DNA from: Mesorhizobium sp. L-2-11
GTDB taxonomy: Bacteria; Pseudomonadota; Alphaproteobacteria; Rhizobiales; Rhizobiaceae
Assembly: GCF_016756595.1 (NCBI RefSeq)
Contig: NZ_AP023257.1
Location: 1,579,001 to 1,643,000 of the forward strand
Direction: 5' to 3'
Length of the DNA: 64,000 nt
This document shows, in pieces, positions 45,532-54,567 of this stretch. A program made the translations under genes and the position numbers. The stretch's first letter is position 1. The number at the start of each line of letters is the position of its first letter. The notes under the pieces were generated by a model, which saw only the letters and a program-made list of their open reading frames with translations, was not told the origin of the DNA and did no database searches.

Positions 45532-47235
45532 TCAGAATGTCTGCCCGTGGATGCCAGCCAGGTGCTCGACGATCGGGCCGACTGCCAGCGCCGGGAAGAA
45601 GGTGAGGCCGCCGACGATCAGAATGACGCCGACCAGCAACCCGACGAACAGCGGCCCGTCGGTCGGGAAGGTGCCGGCGGAGGCCGGCACCGTCTTCTTG
45701 GCGACCAGCGAACCGGCGATCGCCAGAGCCGGGATGATGACCAGGAAGCGGCCCATCAGCATGCCGATGCCGAGCGTGATGTTGTACCAGGGCGTGTTGC
45801 CGGTCAGGCCGCCAAAGGCCGAGCCGTTGTTGGCGGCAGCCGAGGTGTAGGCATAGAGAACCTCGGAGAAGCCGTGCGGGCCGGCATTGGCCATCGAAGC
45901 GACGCCGGTCGGCAGCACCACCGCGATGGCGGTGAAGATCAGCATCGCCAGCGGCAGGCAGAGAATGGCGAGCATCGCCATCTTGACTTCCTTGGCCTCG
46001 ATCTTCTTGCCGAGATATTCGGGCGTGCGTCCGACCATCAGTCCGGCGATGAAGACGGCGATCACGATGTACATCAGGATGCCGTAGAGACCGGCGCCGA
46101 CCCCGCCGACAATGACCTCGCCGAGCTGCATGTTGATGATCGGGATCATGCCGCCAAGCGCTGTGAAGCTGTCATGCATGGCGTTGACGGCGCCGCAGGA
46201 CGCGGCGGTGGTGATCACCGCAAACAGCGCCGACAAGGCGATGCCGAAGCGGGTTTCCTTGCCTTCCATGTTGCCGCCGTCGATGCCCAGCGCATGCACC
46301 AGCGGATTGCCTGATGCTTCCGCCCAGTAGCAGACGGCGACGCCGGCGATGAACAGGATGCCCATCGCAGTCAAGATCGCCCAACCCTGGCGCTGGTCGC
46401 CGTTCATGCGACCGAAGACGTTGGTCAGCGCCGCACCGATGGCGAAGATCGAAACCATCTGGATCAGATTCGAGATCGCGTCGGGATTTTCGAAGGGATG
46501 CGCGGCATTGGCGTTGAAGAAGCCGCCGCCATTGGTGCCGAGCATCTTGATGGCGATCTGCGAGGCAACCGGTCCGACCGCGATCGTCTGCCGCGCGCCT
46601 TCCAGGGTTGTGGCTTCGAGATAGGCGCTGAGCGTCTGCGGTATGCCGAGATAGACATAGACCAGCGTCAGCACCATGCAGAGCGGCAACAGCAGGTAAA
46701 GGGTGCAGCGGGTCATATCGACCCAGAAATTGCCGATCGATTTGCCGGAAGCCTTGGTGAAGCCGCGGATCAGCGCGATTGCGATGGCGATGCCGGTCGC
46801 TGCGGACAGGAAGTTCTGCACGGTGAGGCCGGCCATCTGCACGAGATAGGACATCGTGCTTTCACCGCCGTAGTTCTGCCAGTTGGTGTTGGTCATGAAG
46901 CTGGCGGCGGTGTTGAAGGCGAGCCCGGGTTCGACGCCGCTCATGCCGGCCGGATTGTAAGGCAGGCTGCCTTGCAGCCGTTGCAGAGCGTAGAGCACCA
47001 CGAAGCCGGCGAGGTTGAAGAACAGCAAGGCCGCCGCATAGGTGGTCCAGTGCTGCTGCTCACGCTCGCTGGTTCCCGAAATGCGATAAAGGCCCCGCTC
47101 GACAGGAGCCAGGATCGGCGAGAGCAATGTGCGGTCGCCGCTGAAAACGCGATACATGTAGCCGCCGAGCGGCTTCACCAGCAAAACGACGATCCCGCAA
47201 TAGACGAGGATCTGCATCCATCCGCCAAAAGTCAT
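45532..47235 (-). CDS. kdpA: potassium-transporting ATPase subunit KdpA
   Basis: KdpA is the potassium-binding channel-like subunit with four pore loops. 567 residues, about ten helices. Selectivity-filter regions are recognisable in [36 protein letters not shown], and the third and fourth repeats [15 protein letters not shown] and [14 protein letters not shown]. Length is typical. It follows kdpF by about 35 bases. Confidence 0.96.
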   Translation of the reverse strand: MTFGGWMQILVYCGIVVLLVKPLGGYMYRVFSGDRTLLSPILAPVERGLYRISGTSEREQQHWTTYAAALLFFNLAGFVVLYALQRLQGSLPYNPAGMSGVEPGLAFNTAASFMTNTNWQNYGGESTMSYLVQMAGLTVQNFLSAATGIAIAIALIRGFTKASGKSIGNFWVDMTRCTLYLLLPLCMVLTLVYVYLGIPQTLSAYLEATTLEGARQTIAVGPVASQIAIKMLGTNGGGFFNANAAHPFENPDAISNLIQMVSIFAIGAALTNVFGRMNGDQRQGWAILTAMGILFIAGVAVCYWAEASGNPLVHALGIDGGNMEGKETRFGIALSALFAVITTAASCGAVNAMHDSFTALGGMIPIINMQLGEVIVGGVGAGLYGILMYIVIAVFIAGLMVGRTPEYLGKKIEAKEVKMAMLAILCLPLAMLIFTAIAVVLPTGVASMANAGPHGFSEVLYAYTSAAANNGSAFGGLTGNTPWYNITLGIGMLMGRFLVIIPALAIAGSLVAKKTVPASAGTFPTDGPLFVGLLVGVILIVGGLTFFPALAVGPIVEHLAGIHGQTF

Positions 47236-47269
47236 TGAAATGGCCTTCCGTGCCTGCGCCAGTTGCCGT

Positions 47270-47359
47270 TTAGAAACGTTCTGGGCGAATGAGGGCGTAT
47301 GTCAGGTAGGCAAGAAGGAACAGGGTCACAGCGCCACCGAGAACATAGTCGACAAGCAT
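47270..47359 (-). CDS. kdpF: potassium-transporting ATPase subunit F
   Basis: KdpF is the tiny lipid-like stabilising subunit of Kdp. The frame encodes 29 residues beginning [15 protein letters not shown] and ending ALIRPERF, the canonical KdpF ending. The ATG at 47359 is preceded by GGAGGG. A start 97 bases downstream of another small peptide gene suggests one operon. Confidence 0.9.
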   Translation of the reverse strand: MLVDYVLGGAVTLFLLAYLTYALIRPERF

Positions 47360-47375
47360 GTTGCGATCCCTCCGC

Positions 47376-47456
47376 CTAAAGACTGTCGCAGGCTTTGACG
47401 AAGCCGAAGAACAGGGCGAAAAACAAAAACCCTATCCCGAGAACGATGATGTCCAT
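47376..47456 (-). CDS. 26-residue membrane peptide upstream of kdpF
   Basis: Frame starting MDIIVLGIGFLFFALFF and ending VKACDSL; one hydrophobic helix with a Cys-Asp near the C-terminus. The ATG at 47456 follows AAGGAACAAATCCG. Short peptides of this shape ending in CDxL occur before kdpF in several bacteria, as far as I recall. It ends 17 bases before kdpF starts. Function unknown; it may be an additional pump-associated peptide. Confidence 0.65.
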   Translation of the reverse strand: MDIIVLGIGFLFFALFFGFVKACDSL

Positions 47457-47623
47457 CGGATTTGTTCCTTATTCTCGTTTTGCACTGGCTTGCCTGCAGC
47501 CGGCAGCGTTGAAGTCATGTGAAGACACTCTGTCGCGACGGTAATGGCGAGCGAGTTCTTCCCGACGGGATATGGATCCAAACCCCATAAAGGTTCGAGA
47601 CGTGGCGAAGAGGAAAGAAATAA

Positions 47624-47641
47624 AAATCCTATAAAGGATTT
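47624..47641. terminator. small hairpin AAATCCT/AGGATTT
   Basis: A perfect seven-base inverted repeat with an ATAA loop (47624-47641), in the gap between the kdp operon start and the next minus-strand gene. It lies downstream of the membrane protein gene that ends at 47706, so it may be its terminator, though there is no T-run on that strand. The rest of the roughly 250-base gap shows no gene. Confidence 0.35.
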
Positions 47642-47705
47642 GCCGTCGCGGTTCTTAGCGCGGCGCTCAAAGACAAGTCGTGCACCGGCGCGAAGCCGCC
47701 GAAAA

Positions 47706-49205
47706 TCAGCGATTGCGCGTATAGATCACGGCATAGTCGTCCGCATAGGCCCGCTTCCAGCCCAGTTCATCGAGGAACGGAATGCGGTTGTCGTCCGGCG
47801 TCAGCAAGGCCCAGTCGATCGCATGCTTGTCGAGCTGGGCTTCGAGGACAGGCTTTCCACCGCTGCGTCCGGTCTCGGCATCTGTCTTCATGAAGCCGTT
47901 GAGAAAGAGCTGATCTGTCCGACCGTCGATGAACGTCTTGATGCCATGGAAAATCAGGCTGCCGCCGAAATTGTATGAATTCAGCACATTGCCTGACAGA
48001 TGATGGCTTTCGGCGAATGCGAGCGCGTCCCTGGCCGAAGTCTTCTGGCTCGGCGCGACCGGATAGGCGCTGGTGTGCATTGCGGTTGCCGCCAGCAGCA
48101 AAACCCCTGCCACGCCGCAGATCCGGTAAAATCGCTCTGCGAAAAACCGTTCCAGGCCGTCGCGTCTGCCGGACGCCCATTTTTCCAGGGAAAGTGCTGG
48201 ATATTGCTGCGCAATCTCGGCCGCAAGCACGATCGGCACCAGCAGGAAGAACAGGTACATGAAGCGCATATGGGTGAGATAAATATGCAAGGCGAAGATG
48301 ATGAACAGCGCCTTCGCCCAGCCAACACGAAGTCGCGACACAAGCAGCGCGAAAAAGAACACCAGGATACCGACTTCCTGGAACTGTTGATCCGAGGCGT
48401 CGAAGGGTTTCCACTCGACAATCAAGGGAACCGCTTCATTGCCATAGGCTACGGTGAAAGTGGCAAGGATGGCCTTGATGCCATAGGGATTGATCAGGCT
48501 GACCACCGGGCAAAGCAGTCCGAAGGATATCCATTTGCTAAGGAGTAGTGGGTTGGACAGGCGGATCCGCACAAGAACATCGAGGCCAGCGAAAGCCGCG
48601 ATGACGAAGCCGACGGTAAAGGTCGCGTGGAGATTGGCCCACAGGACAAGCAGGGCCAGCAGCCATAGAGGCGGTGCTTGCTCATCGCGCGCTGCGCGGA
48701 AAAGCATTGCGGTCCAGATCACGATGATGGGGAAGGTGAAGATGTGCGGACGCGCGGTGAAGATCGGGGAGATCAAGGCCACCGCGAGCAAGGCCAGTCC
48801 CACTGCCGCCGTCGGTCTCAACCAGGTGCTGAGATACCATGACAGCAACACGCCCGTCAGGGCGATGGTTGAGATGATCAGCACCGCCACGCCGTTCCAG
48901 CCACTTGCCGTGTAGGCGAGCGCAAGGAGGACCTGTCCAAGCCACTCCTTGGCGATCCACGGCTGGCCGGCGAACGTGTGAGAATAGCTGTCGACAACCG
49001 GGAAGGTACGATTTGCCAGCAGGTCGAGCCCGACCTTGACCTGCCACCAACTGTCGGGGTCCTGCAGGACGGCCTGGGCGTGGGCGGAAAGCGCGAATGC
49101 CACGACAGGCGCGACGAGCAGGCAGAACATCACCCTGGCCCGCTGCGCGCTGTTAACCGACGACGCGGTCGCAACGGTCGCTACGGTCGCCTGAATCCCG
49201 TTCAT
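47706..49205 (-). CDS. polytopic membrane protein, GT-C glycosyltransferase-like
   Basis: 499 residues with about ten hydrophobic helices between residues 25 and 375 and a C-terminal soluble domain. The first loop holds QDPDSWWQVKVGLDLLANRTFP, DSYSHTFAGQPWIAKEWLGQ, with an acidic pair of the sort used for catalysis in lipid-linked GT-C enzymes. The C-terminal part contains SYNFGGSLIFHGIKTFIDGRTD. I recognise the general shape, not a specific enzyme. It follows the methyltransferase and a GtrB-like transferase, so a role in lipid-linked sugar transfer is plausible. Confidence 0.7.
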   Translation of the reverse strand: MNGIQATVATVATASSVNSAQRARVMFCLLVAPVVAFALSAHAQAVLQDPDSWWQVKVGLDLLANRTFPVVDSYSHTFAGQPWIAKEWLGQVLLALAYTASGWNGVAVLIISTIALTGVLLSWYLSTWLRPTAAVGLALLAVALISPIFTARPHIFTFPIIVIWTAMLFRAARDEQAPPLWLLALLVLWANLHATFTVGFVIAAFAGLDVLVRIRLSNPLLLSKWISFGLLCPVVSLINPYGIKAILATFTVAYGNEAVPLIVEWKPFDASDQQFQEVGILVFFFALLVSRLRVGWAKALFIIFALHIYLTHMRFMYLFFLLVPIVLAAEIAQQYPALSLEKWASGRRDGLERFFAERFYRICGVAGVLLLAATAMHTSAYPVAPSQKTSARDALAFAESHHLSGNVLNSYNFGGSLIFHGIKTFIDGRTDQLFLNGFMKTDAETGRSGGKPVLEAQLDKHAIDWALLTPDDNRIPFLDELGWKRAYADDYAVIYTRNR

Positions 49206-49282
49206 ATCATAGCTCCAGGCCGCTCTGCGGCAGATCGATTGGCGGTTTCAGCTTGTCGCTCATCCAAGGGCAGGGCGTCCGC

Positions 49283-49984
49283 TCAAACGGCATGCTTGAC
49301 CGCATGCACAAAATATTGGGCTCCCATAGGCATCCTGGTCAGGAAGCGCTCCAAGGGCCGCAATCTTGCGAGCACGCGTGGGAAAAAGATCCGATAGACG
49401 ACATCGGATTTGGAGAAGCCGGCGGCAGCCATTCGCTTGCGCAGATCGCGGCTGCTGATCAGGATTGCGTTCTCGTCGAAAGCACAGTTTCGCACCGCGT
49501 GCGTCGTCAGCGGATTCCAGGGATTGTGCTCGAACAAGAAGAAACTGCCACCGCCGGTCAGCACTCTCTTGATCTCCCTGATCAGGCCGACATGGAGGTC
49601 TTCGGGGATGTGATGGAACACGCAGGCGGCGAAGGCGAGATCGAAACTCGCGTCGGCATAGGGGATCGTTTCGCCGTCGAAGTGCCGGAAATCGGCCTGG
49701 CCGGGAAAGCGCTTGCGGGCGATGTCGAGCGACTGCGAGGAAGGGTCGAGCAAGGTGATTTCGCTGTCGGGAAATGCGGCGCGCATGGGCCGCAGCGAAT
49801 TGCCGACGCCAGCGCCGAAGTCGAGTATCCGCCGCGGCTTGATATTGGAGCGAGCCAGCCGTGCTGCGACGTCATCGATCTTGTACTGCGCGAAAAAGTC
49901 AGGGGTTTCGCCGCTCAGCCTGATACTTGCGGCATGCTGCCGCTGATATTCCAGCGCGAACTGGTCAAATTCGGCCTGAAGCAC
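49283..49984 (-). CDS. class I SAM-dependent methyltransferase
   Basis: 233 residues from a GTG start that lies within the end of the upstream glycosyltransferase gene. SAM motif ILDFGAGVGNSLRPMRAAFP, acidic end of strand 2 in ITLLDPSS, and CVFHHIPEDLH typical of UbiE/COQ5-like enzymes. Its overlap with the GT2 gene by 20 bases suggests a methylated glycolipid or polyprenyl product, but the substrate is unknown. Confidence 0.85.
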   Translation of the reverse strand: MLQAEFDQFALEYQRQHAASIRLSGETPDFFAQYKIDDVAARLARSNIKPRRILDFGAGVGNSLRPMRAAFPDSEITLLDPSSQSLDIARKRFPGQADFRHFDGETIPYADASFDLAFAACVFHHIPEDLHVGLIREIKRVLTGGGSFFLFEHNPWNPLTTHAVRNCAFDENAILISSRDLRKRMAAAGFSKSDVVYRIFFPRVLARLRPLERFLTRMPMGAQYFVHAVKHAV

Positions 49985-51029
49985 GCGCGGCTCCCTTGGT
50001 CAGTTCCTCGGCCATTTCCTGAAGGCGATGGACCGGCAGTTTGCCGGCGGCAGGATCATGGGCAGCGATCTCGTTTATGAGGTAGAGCGGCCGCCGCTTG
50101 GTCTCCATATACATGCGCCCGAGATATTCCCCGAAAATCCCAAGCACCAGAAGCTGAACGCTGCCGAGGATCAGGACGATTGCGGCCAGGCTGGTCCAGC
50201 CTGGCAAGACGCTGCCGGCAATCCATGCGAACAGCGTGTAGCCCAGCGCAGCAAGACCGAGAAAGCCGAAGATCATGCCGAGATGCGAGGCGAACCGCAG
50301 CGGCACGATGGAGAAGCTGGTCATCGCATCCATCGCCAGAAGCACCATCTTCTTCAACGGGTAATGCGTGGTGCCGGCGAAGCGCTGGTGCCGCTCATAG
50401 GCAAAGGCCGCCTGCTTCAGGCCGATCCAGCTCACCATGCCGCGAATGAAGCGGTAACGCTCCGGCATCGCATTGAGATGATCGAGCGCGCGGCGGTTCA
50501 TCAGGCGGAAGTCCCCGGAATCGAGCGCTATGTCGACGTCGACCATCTTGCGCAGCAGACGGTAGAACAATGCGGCGGTTGCGCGCTTGAACCAGCCTTC
50601 GCCCTGCCGCTTCAGCCGCTGGCCATAGACGACGTCGAACCCCTCATCCATCTTTGCCATCATGGCTTTGAGCAGTTCCGGCGGGTCCTGGAGGTCGGCA
50701 TCGAGAATGAGAATGCGCTGGCCGCGGCAAAACTCCAGGCCGGCGCTGAGCGCAATCTGGTGGCCATAATTTCGGGCGAGGTCTATGCCGACGACGTGGC
50801 TGTCCTGTTTGGCAAGTTCGAAGATGGCCTCGCGGGTGCCGTCGGTGGCTCCGTCGATGACCAGCACGATCTCGTAGGAATGCCCGGCTTGCTCACGGCA
50901 AACGGCGGTGACGCGCCGGTAAAGTTCGGCGATCCCACCGATTTCATTGTAGCACGGCACGACAACCGACAGCGCGACGGCGCGTCGCGCAGCGATTTTC
51001 TCTGTATGCGCCAAAAGCCCAGCTCCCAT
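49965..51029 (-). CDS. glycosyltransferase family 2, polyprenyl-phosphate type (DPM/GtrB-like)
   Basis: 354 residues: the GT2 domain starts SVVVPCYNEIGGIAELYRRV, with LVIDGATDGTREAI and ILILDADLQDPPELL (DxD-type metal site), DVVYGQRLKR, and two C-terminal membrane helices (about 250-272 and 283-306). This layout is that of undecaprenyl-phosphate glucose/mannose or aminoarabinose transferases. It likely charges a lipid carrier whose sugar is used by the downstream GT-C-like protein. Confidence 0.88.
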   Translation of the reverse strand: MGAGLLAHTEKIAARRAVALSVVVPCYNEIGGIAELYRRVTAVCREQAGHSYEIVLVIDGATDGTREAIFELAKQDSHVVGIDLARNYGHQIALSAGLEFCRGQRILILDADLQDPPELLKAMMAKMDEGFDVVYGQRLKRQGEGWFKRATAALFYRLLRKMVDVDIALDSGDFRLMNRRALDHLNAMPERYRFIRGMVSWIGLKQAAFAYERHQRFAGTTHYPLKKMVLLAMDAMTSFSIVPLRFASHLGMIFGFLGLAALGYTLFAWIAGSVLPGWTSLAAIVLILGSVQLLVLGIFGEYLGRMYMETKRRPLYLINEIAAHDPAAGKLPVHRLQEMAEELTKGAARASGRI

Positions 51030-51182
51030 GGTAAGAATGGGAATAGGCCGAATTTCTTAGAAAATTGATAAGCCGCTCAGCATAGCCCGCACACAACGCC
51101 AGCCAGGCGAAGCGTGCGAGTGGCTGGCGCGTGCGTAGCCGACGCGGGGCGTCGAGGGCGGGCGCTCCGGCAAATCGGCTGC

Positions 51183-51368
51183 TCAGCCTTCGGCCTTGAA
51201 GTTCCTCGCTTCCTTCTCGACCTTGGCGCTGTCCTTGCCGTGCTTGCGCATCAGATCCTTCGCCTGGTTGGGCGAAACGTCGGTGGTCTCGGCCAGGCGC
51301 AGGGCCTCCTTGTCGTCCGGTTCGCGTTTCTTCCGATCGGCCATTGCGGTTCGTTTGTCAGCCATCAC
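51183..51368 (-). CDS. small hydrophilic DUF3606-like protein
   Basis: 61 residues, very charged, with the sequence RLAETTDVSPNQAKDLMRKHG that parallels EEAGITPEQARTLIKRHG in its neighbour. Start at 51368 overlaps that neighbour by four bases (ATGA); an internal ATG at 51347 is possible. Role unknown. Confidence 0.7.
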   Translation of the reverse strand: MMADKRTAMADRKKREPDDKEALRLAETTDVSPNQAKDLMRKHGKDSAKVEKEARNFKAEG

Positions 51369-51553
51369 GACGCCTTTATGCTCTCGGCGATTTCGTGCAG
51401 CACCTTGCGATCGGTGCCGTGGCGCTTAATCAAGGTGCGTGCCTGTTCGGGAGTAATGCCGGCTTCCTCGGCGAGATGCCTCACCTCATAGTCCTCGTCG
51501 CCGGCTACTTGTGAGCGATCGCGATTGTCGGTTTTGGTCTTGTCGTCTGGCAT
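51365..51553 (-). CDS. DUF3606 family protein
   Basis: 62 residues from the ATG at 51553. It shows the family pattern DEDYEVRHLAEEAGITPEQARTLIKRHG. DUF3606 proteins are small stress-associated proteins of unknown role in rhizobia. Two further copies are in the window (51183-51368 and 56396-56584). Coupled by ATGA overlap to its downstream paralogue. Confidence 0.82.
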   Translation of the reverse strand: MPDDKTKTDNRDRSQVAGDEDYEVRHLAEEAGITPEQARTLIKRHGTDRKVLHEIAESIKAS

Positions 51554-51611
51554 GGCAGTTCTCTCCTCGTGGACCTGGAGCATAACGGCGGAGATTTCGT
51601 GAGGTTCCTTG

Positions 51612-51715
51612 ATGCATGTCGCCCAAAGCTGCGCAGCGGTTTTGGGACAACGACATGCCTAAAGAAAAGAACCAAAGCGCGTCGCTTCGAGCTCTTCAGA
51701 CGTGACGCGCTTTAA
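51612..51715. repeat. paired-hairpin intergenic element (family 1, copy 2)
   Basis: GCATGTCG at about 51613-51620 pairs with CGACATGC at 51651-51658 around a core containing GCGCAGCGGTTTTG; then AAAGCGCGTC at 51674-51683 pairs with GACGCGCTTT at 51704-51713. It is the same two-part element as at 14404-14513 but in the opposite orientation. A fragment GACGCGCTTTA also ends the small gene at 52135. Confidence 0.7.
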
Positions 51716-51972
51716 TGCTGGCCTTCGCGCACAAACACATGGGCTTCCTTGGCGGCGGCCGTGAATGCCCGCCGCGCACTGCCAACCGCACGCCGCTGCT
51801 CCATCGCATCCATCATGGCTTTCAAGGCGGCGCGATATTTCGGCCCGCGCTTTTCGTCTGGCCATCTGTCGACCAGCAGCGAGGCCGCCTGAACCGTCCT
51901 CGTCACAGAAAGCCGGCGCCCGGTCCGTTCGCTCTCGATCGTCACCGGGACGTCGAATTGTTCATCACGCAT
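51712..51972 (-). CDS. DUF982 family protein
   Basis: 86 residues from the ATG at 51972, which has AAGGAG eight bases upstream; a GTG at 51981 is weaker. The pattern FDVPVTIESERTGRRLSV, AASLLVDRWPDEKRGPKYRAAL and ARRAFTAAAKEAHVFV is that of DUF982, a rhizobial family of unknown role often found in several copies. Its stop lies at the edge of a family 1 hairpin element. Confidence 0.83.
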   Translation of the reverse strand: MRDEQFDVPVTIESERTGRRLSVTRTVQAASLLVDRWPDEKRGPKYRAALKAMMDAMEQRRAVGSARRAFTAAAKEAHVFVREGQH

Positions 51973-52134
51973 TGTCGCCACTCCTTGACTCCAACGGCAG
52001 CAACGGCGCAGCGGATTATCTGTTCCGATAGCGAATGGCGCGATCCATCCCGATCACAATTCATGGTTACCGAGTGGCTTACGTCGCCGGTCTCATTTTT
52101 GACAGTTGTGCAAGCCAATTGCGGGTGACGCGCT

Positions 52135-52365
52135 TTAGTGGCACCGATGATCGAACACGACCCCCATGGTCCTACTAATTGCCGTCATGACGATAAGCTC
52201 GACCAGACGGTCGTCGCTGTCCGCACAAGCCGGGCCTGCCCGGCGTATGGCATCTATTGCGGCTCTGGTCGATATGGTGTCGCCGGCGCGGAATTTTGAA
52301 AGCGCAGATGAAACAAGTTCATGGGCCGGCAAGTCGACGACAGGCGCTCTCGAAACGACGTTCAT
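52135..52365 (-). CDS. small hypothetical protein
   Basis: 76 residues from the ATG at 52365, chosen because GGAGG lies six bases upstream. It begins MNVVSRAPVVDLPAHELVSS and ends with a His/Cys tail. I do not recognise a family. The stop codon lies within a GACGCGCTTTA fragment of the family 1 repeat. Confidence 0.55.
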   Translation of the reverse strand: MNVVSRAPVVDLPAHELVSSALSKFRAGDTISTRAAIDAIRRAGPACADSDDRLVELIVMTAISRTMGVVFDHRCH

Positions 52366-52497
52366 TGGCATCCTCCACCATGAAGCCTTTCCCACCAGAA
52401 TGATACGCCGAATGGCGGTTTTCGCCAGCGAAATTGTGGTCCGACCAGAGGCCAATCGGACACCAATCGGGCTGGGACAGCCAGCTTTTTGCGGGAC

Positions 52498-53259
52498 TCA
52501 GCGCGATGCTGCCGACTTCGATTTCTCTCGGCTCTTCGCAGCCGGCTTGAGCCTTATGCGCATCGCTCCACCCTCGGGATGATCGATCTCAAAGGCGTTG
52601 GTCTTGCGCACAAGATCGCTCAGCTTGCGAAAGCCGAAGGTCCTGGGATCGAAGTCCGATGCCAGATTGGCGAGCTGATTGCCGACAATCCCGAGCGGCA
52701 CCCAGCCGTCCTCGGTTCCCATCTGTGAAATGACCTTGGCGATGACCGGCGTCGCGGCGCTGGGCGGCTGCAAGGATTTCGTCGCTGCCGCATCTTGCGC
52801 GTTGGCTGACGCAGTCGGAAGCAGGTTTTCGGTGTATACGAAGCGGCGGCATGCCTGCCGGAAACTCTCCGGCGTCTTCTGCTCGCCAAATCCGTAAACG
52901 TCGATGCCGTGCTCCCTGATGCGAGCGGCAAGGCGGGTGAAATCGCTGTCGGACGACACCAGGCAGAAGCCTTCGAACCGCCCGCTGTGGAGTAGGTCCA
53001 TGGCGTCGATGACGAGCGTGATGTCGGATGCGTTCTTGCCGGTGGTGTAGGCGAATTGCTGCTGCGGGATGATCGCATGCTTCGACAGCACATCGGCCCA
53101 TGCCTTTGAGCGGGTGCTGGAGAAGTCGCCGTAGATGCGACGAACGCTTGCCTCGCCGATCTTTGCGATTTCCTCGAACAAGCCGTCGGCAATCTTGGCC
53201 GAAGTATTGTCCGCATCGATCAGCACTGCAAGCCGTGGAGAACGTGGTTCGGTTGGCAA
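52498..53259 (-). CDS. NYN-domain ribonuclease-like protein with LOTUS (OST-HTH) domain
   Basis: 253 residues from a TTG start with AGGGGC upstream; no better start is seen. The NYN (PIN-like) nuclease domain covers about 8-150: LAVLIDADNTSAKI with Asp15 and Asp17, ASDITLVIDAMDLLHSG and FCLVSSDSDFTRLA, the set of metal-binding acidic residues. The second domain (about 180-240: GWVPLGIVGNQLANLASDFDP RTFGFRKL-like) is an OST-HTH/LOTUS fold that binds RNA. The tail is Lys/Ser rich. The RNA target is unknown. Confidence 0.87.
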   Translation of the reverse strand: MPTEPRSPRLAVLIDADNTSAKIADGLFEEIAKIGEASVRRIYGDFSSTRSKAWADVLSKHAIIPQQQFAYTTGKNASDITLVIDAMDLLHSGRFEGFCLVSSDSDFTRLAARIREHGIDVYGFGEQKTPESFRQACRRFVYTENLLPTASANAQDAAATKSLQPPSAATPVIAKVISQMGTEDGWVPLGIVGNQLANLASDFDPRTFGFRKLSDLVRKTNAFEIDHPEGGAMRIRLKPAAKSREKSKSAASR

Positions 53260-53363
53260 GGTGAGCCCCTGGTTTGCTTTGCAGCAGACTACATACGGTG
53301 CAGCGGCGCCGAAACCTTTTTATCGAGACGCGACGGATGTCGTCATCGCGATACGGACGTCAT

Positions 53364-53717
53364 CTACTTCTCCCGATACAAGATCATGCCGGCGTGGTGC
53401 AGCACGCCGTCGATGAACGTTCCGTCAGCGGTAAAGCCGGTGTCGTCCCAGTAGTCGATGTGATTTCCCCGGATCTCATAGCGCCCCTGGTATGCGCTCT
53501 CACGGTTCCCGCGCGCTTCGTCATAGCGACCATTTGGAAGCAAGTTGTGGCGGATATAACCGTTCGCCGTGACCCACATCCCGACATAGGAGTGGCATGC
53601 CGAAGGTGGGGTAGCGGAATTTTGCGCGATATTCATCCGGGCGAGACCTTTCTGTGCGGATAAGCCGGCCACGCCGGCAACAAGCACGGCAGCGGCAAGT
53701 ATGGAAATTTGTTTCAT
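53364..53717 (-). CDS. Atu4866-domain exported protein
   Basis: 117 residues with a signal peptide (about 1-27) and the compact beta domain YVGMWVTANGYIRHNLLPNG, ARGNRESAYQGRYEI, YWDDTGFTADGTFIDGVLHH. This matches the Agrobacterium Atu4866-type domain, a small barrel of unknown role. It begins four bases after the SDR gene ends, so the two are probably co-transcribed under the divergent LysR regulator. Confidence 0.83.
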   Translation of the reverse strand: MKQISILAAAVLVAGVAGLSAQKGLARMNIAQNSATPPSACHSYVGMWVTANGYIRHNLLPNGRYDEARGNRESAYQGRYEIRGNHIDYWDDTGFTADGTFIDGVLHHAGMILYREK

Positions 53718-53721
53718 GGGA

Positions 53722-54446
53722 CTACTTGCTGGCTGTCGGCCGGATGACGATCTCGTTTACGTCGACATCGTCCGGCTGTTCGATGGCAAAGCGCACGGCA
53801 CGGCCGATCGCGTCGGGCTGCAGCGCAATGGCGCGATAGGTCTTCATCGCTTCCACCGCGACCGGATCGGTGATCGTGTCGGCGAGCTCGCTCTCGACCA
53901 CGCCGGGATGGATGCAGGTGACGCGGATGTTGTCGTGCTCCTGCCGCAAGCCATCGGAGATGGCGCGGACCGCGTATTTGGTTGCGCAATAGACCGCTGC
54001 TGTCGGCGACACCGAAAGCGCGCCGACGGAGGCGATGTTGACGACATGTCCGGAGCCGCGGGCCGTCATCTCCGGCAGCACCGCGGCGATGCCGTAGAGC
54101 ACACCCTTGATGTTGACGTCCACCATTCGGTCCCATTCATCGACCTTCATCGAGGCCATCAGCGACAACGGCATGACGCCGGCATTGTTGACGATCACGT
54201 CGACGCCTCCCCAGGCCTGGCGCGCCGCCTCGGCAAAGCCCGCGACATCGGCGCGGTCGGTCACGTCCAGGCGGCGCGTCATTGCCTCCCCGCCCTTTGC
54301 CCGGATCTCATCTGCGAGGGCGTTCAGCCATCGGTGCGGCGCGCACCCAGCATGAGCTTTGCTCCGGCGGCACCAAGCTCCATGCCGATGGCGGCGCCAA
54401 TGCCGCTCGAAGCCCCGGTGATGAGCACGACTTTGTTGATGGACAT
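53722..54446 (-). pseudogene. short-chain dehydrogenase/reductase, broken by a single-base deletion
   Basis: Starting at the ATG 54446 the frame reads MSINKVVLITGASSGIGAAI through MLGARRTD and then runs into a stop; the rest (LNALADEIRAKGGEAMTRRLD, VNNAGVMPLSL, VNIASVGALSV, YCATKYAVRAISDGL) is in another frame. All SDR motifs, including the Ser-Tyr-Lys site, are intact. Restoring one G between 54329 and 54330 (CAGCC then ATCGG, plus strand) gives 241 residues. It is divergent from a LysR gene. Recent mutation or sequence error. Confidence 0.87.
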
Positions 54447-54567
54447 TTTTTGTCTCCGACTGGTTGATCTTGCGAGCCGCCATGCAGCGGTTGCCAGGAA
54501 GATGGATCTGTTTCACTGTTGCGATAAGACGACCATTCGTTCACAGCGTCGAAAGCACAGCTAACCA

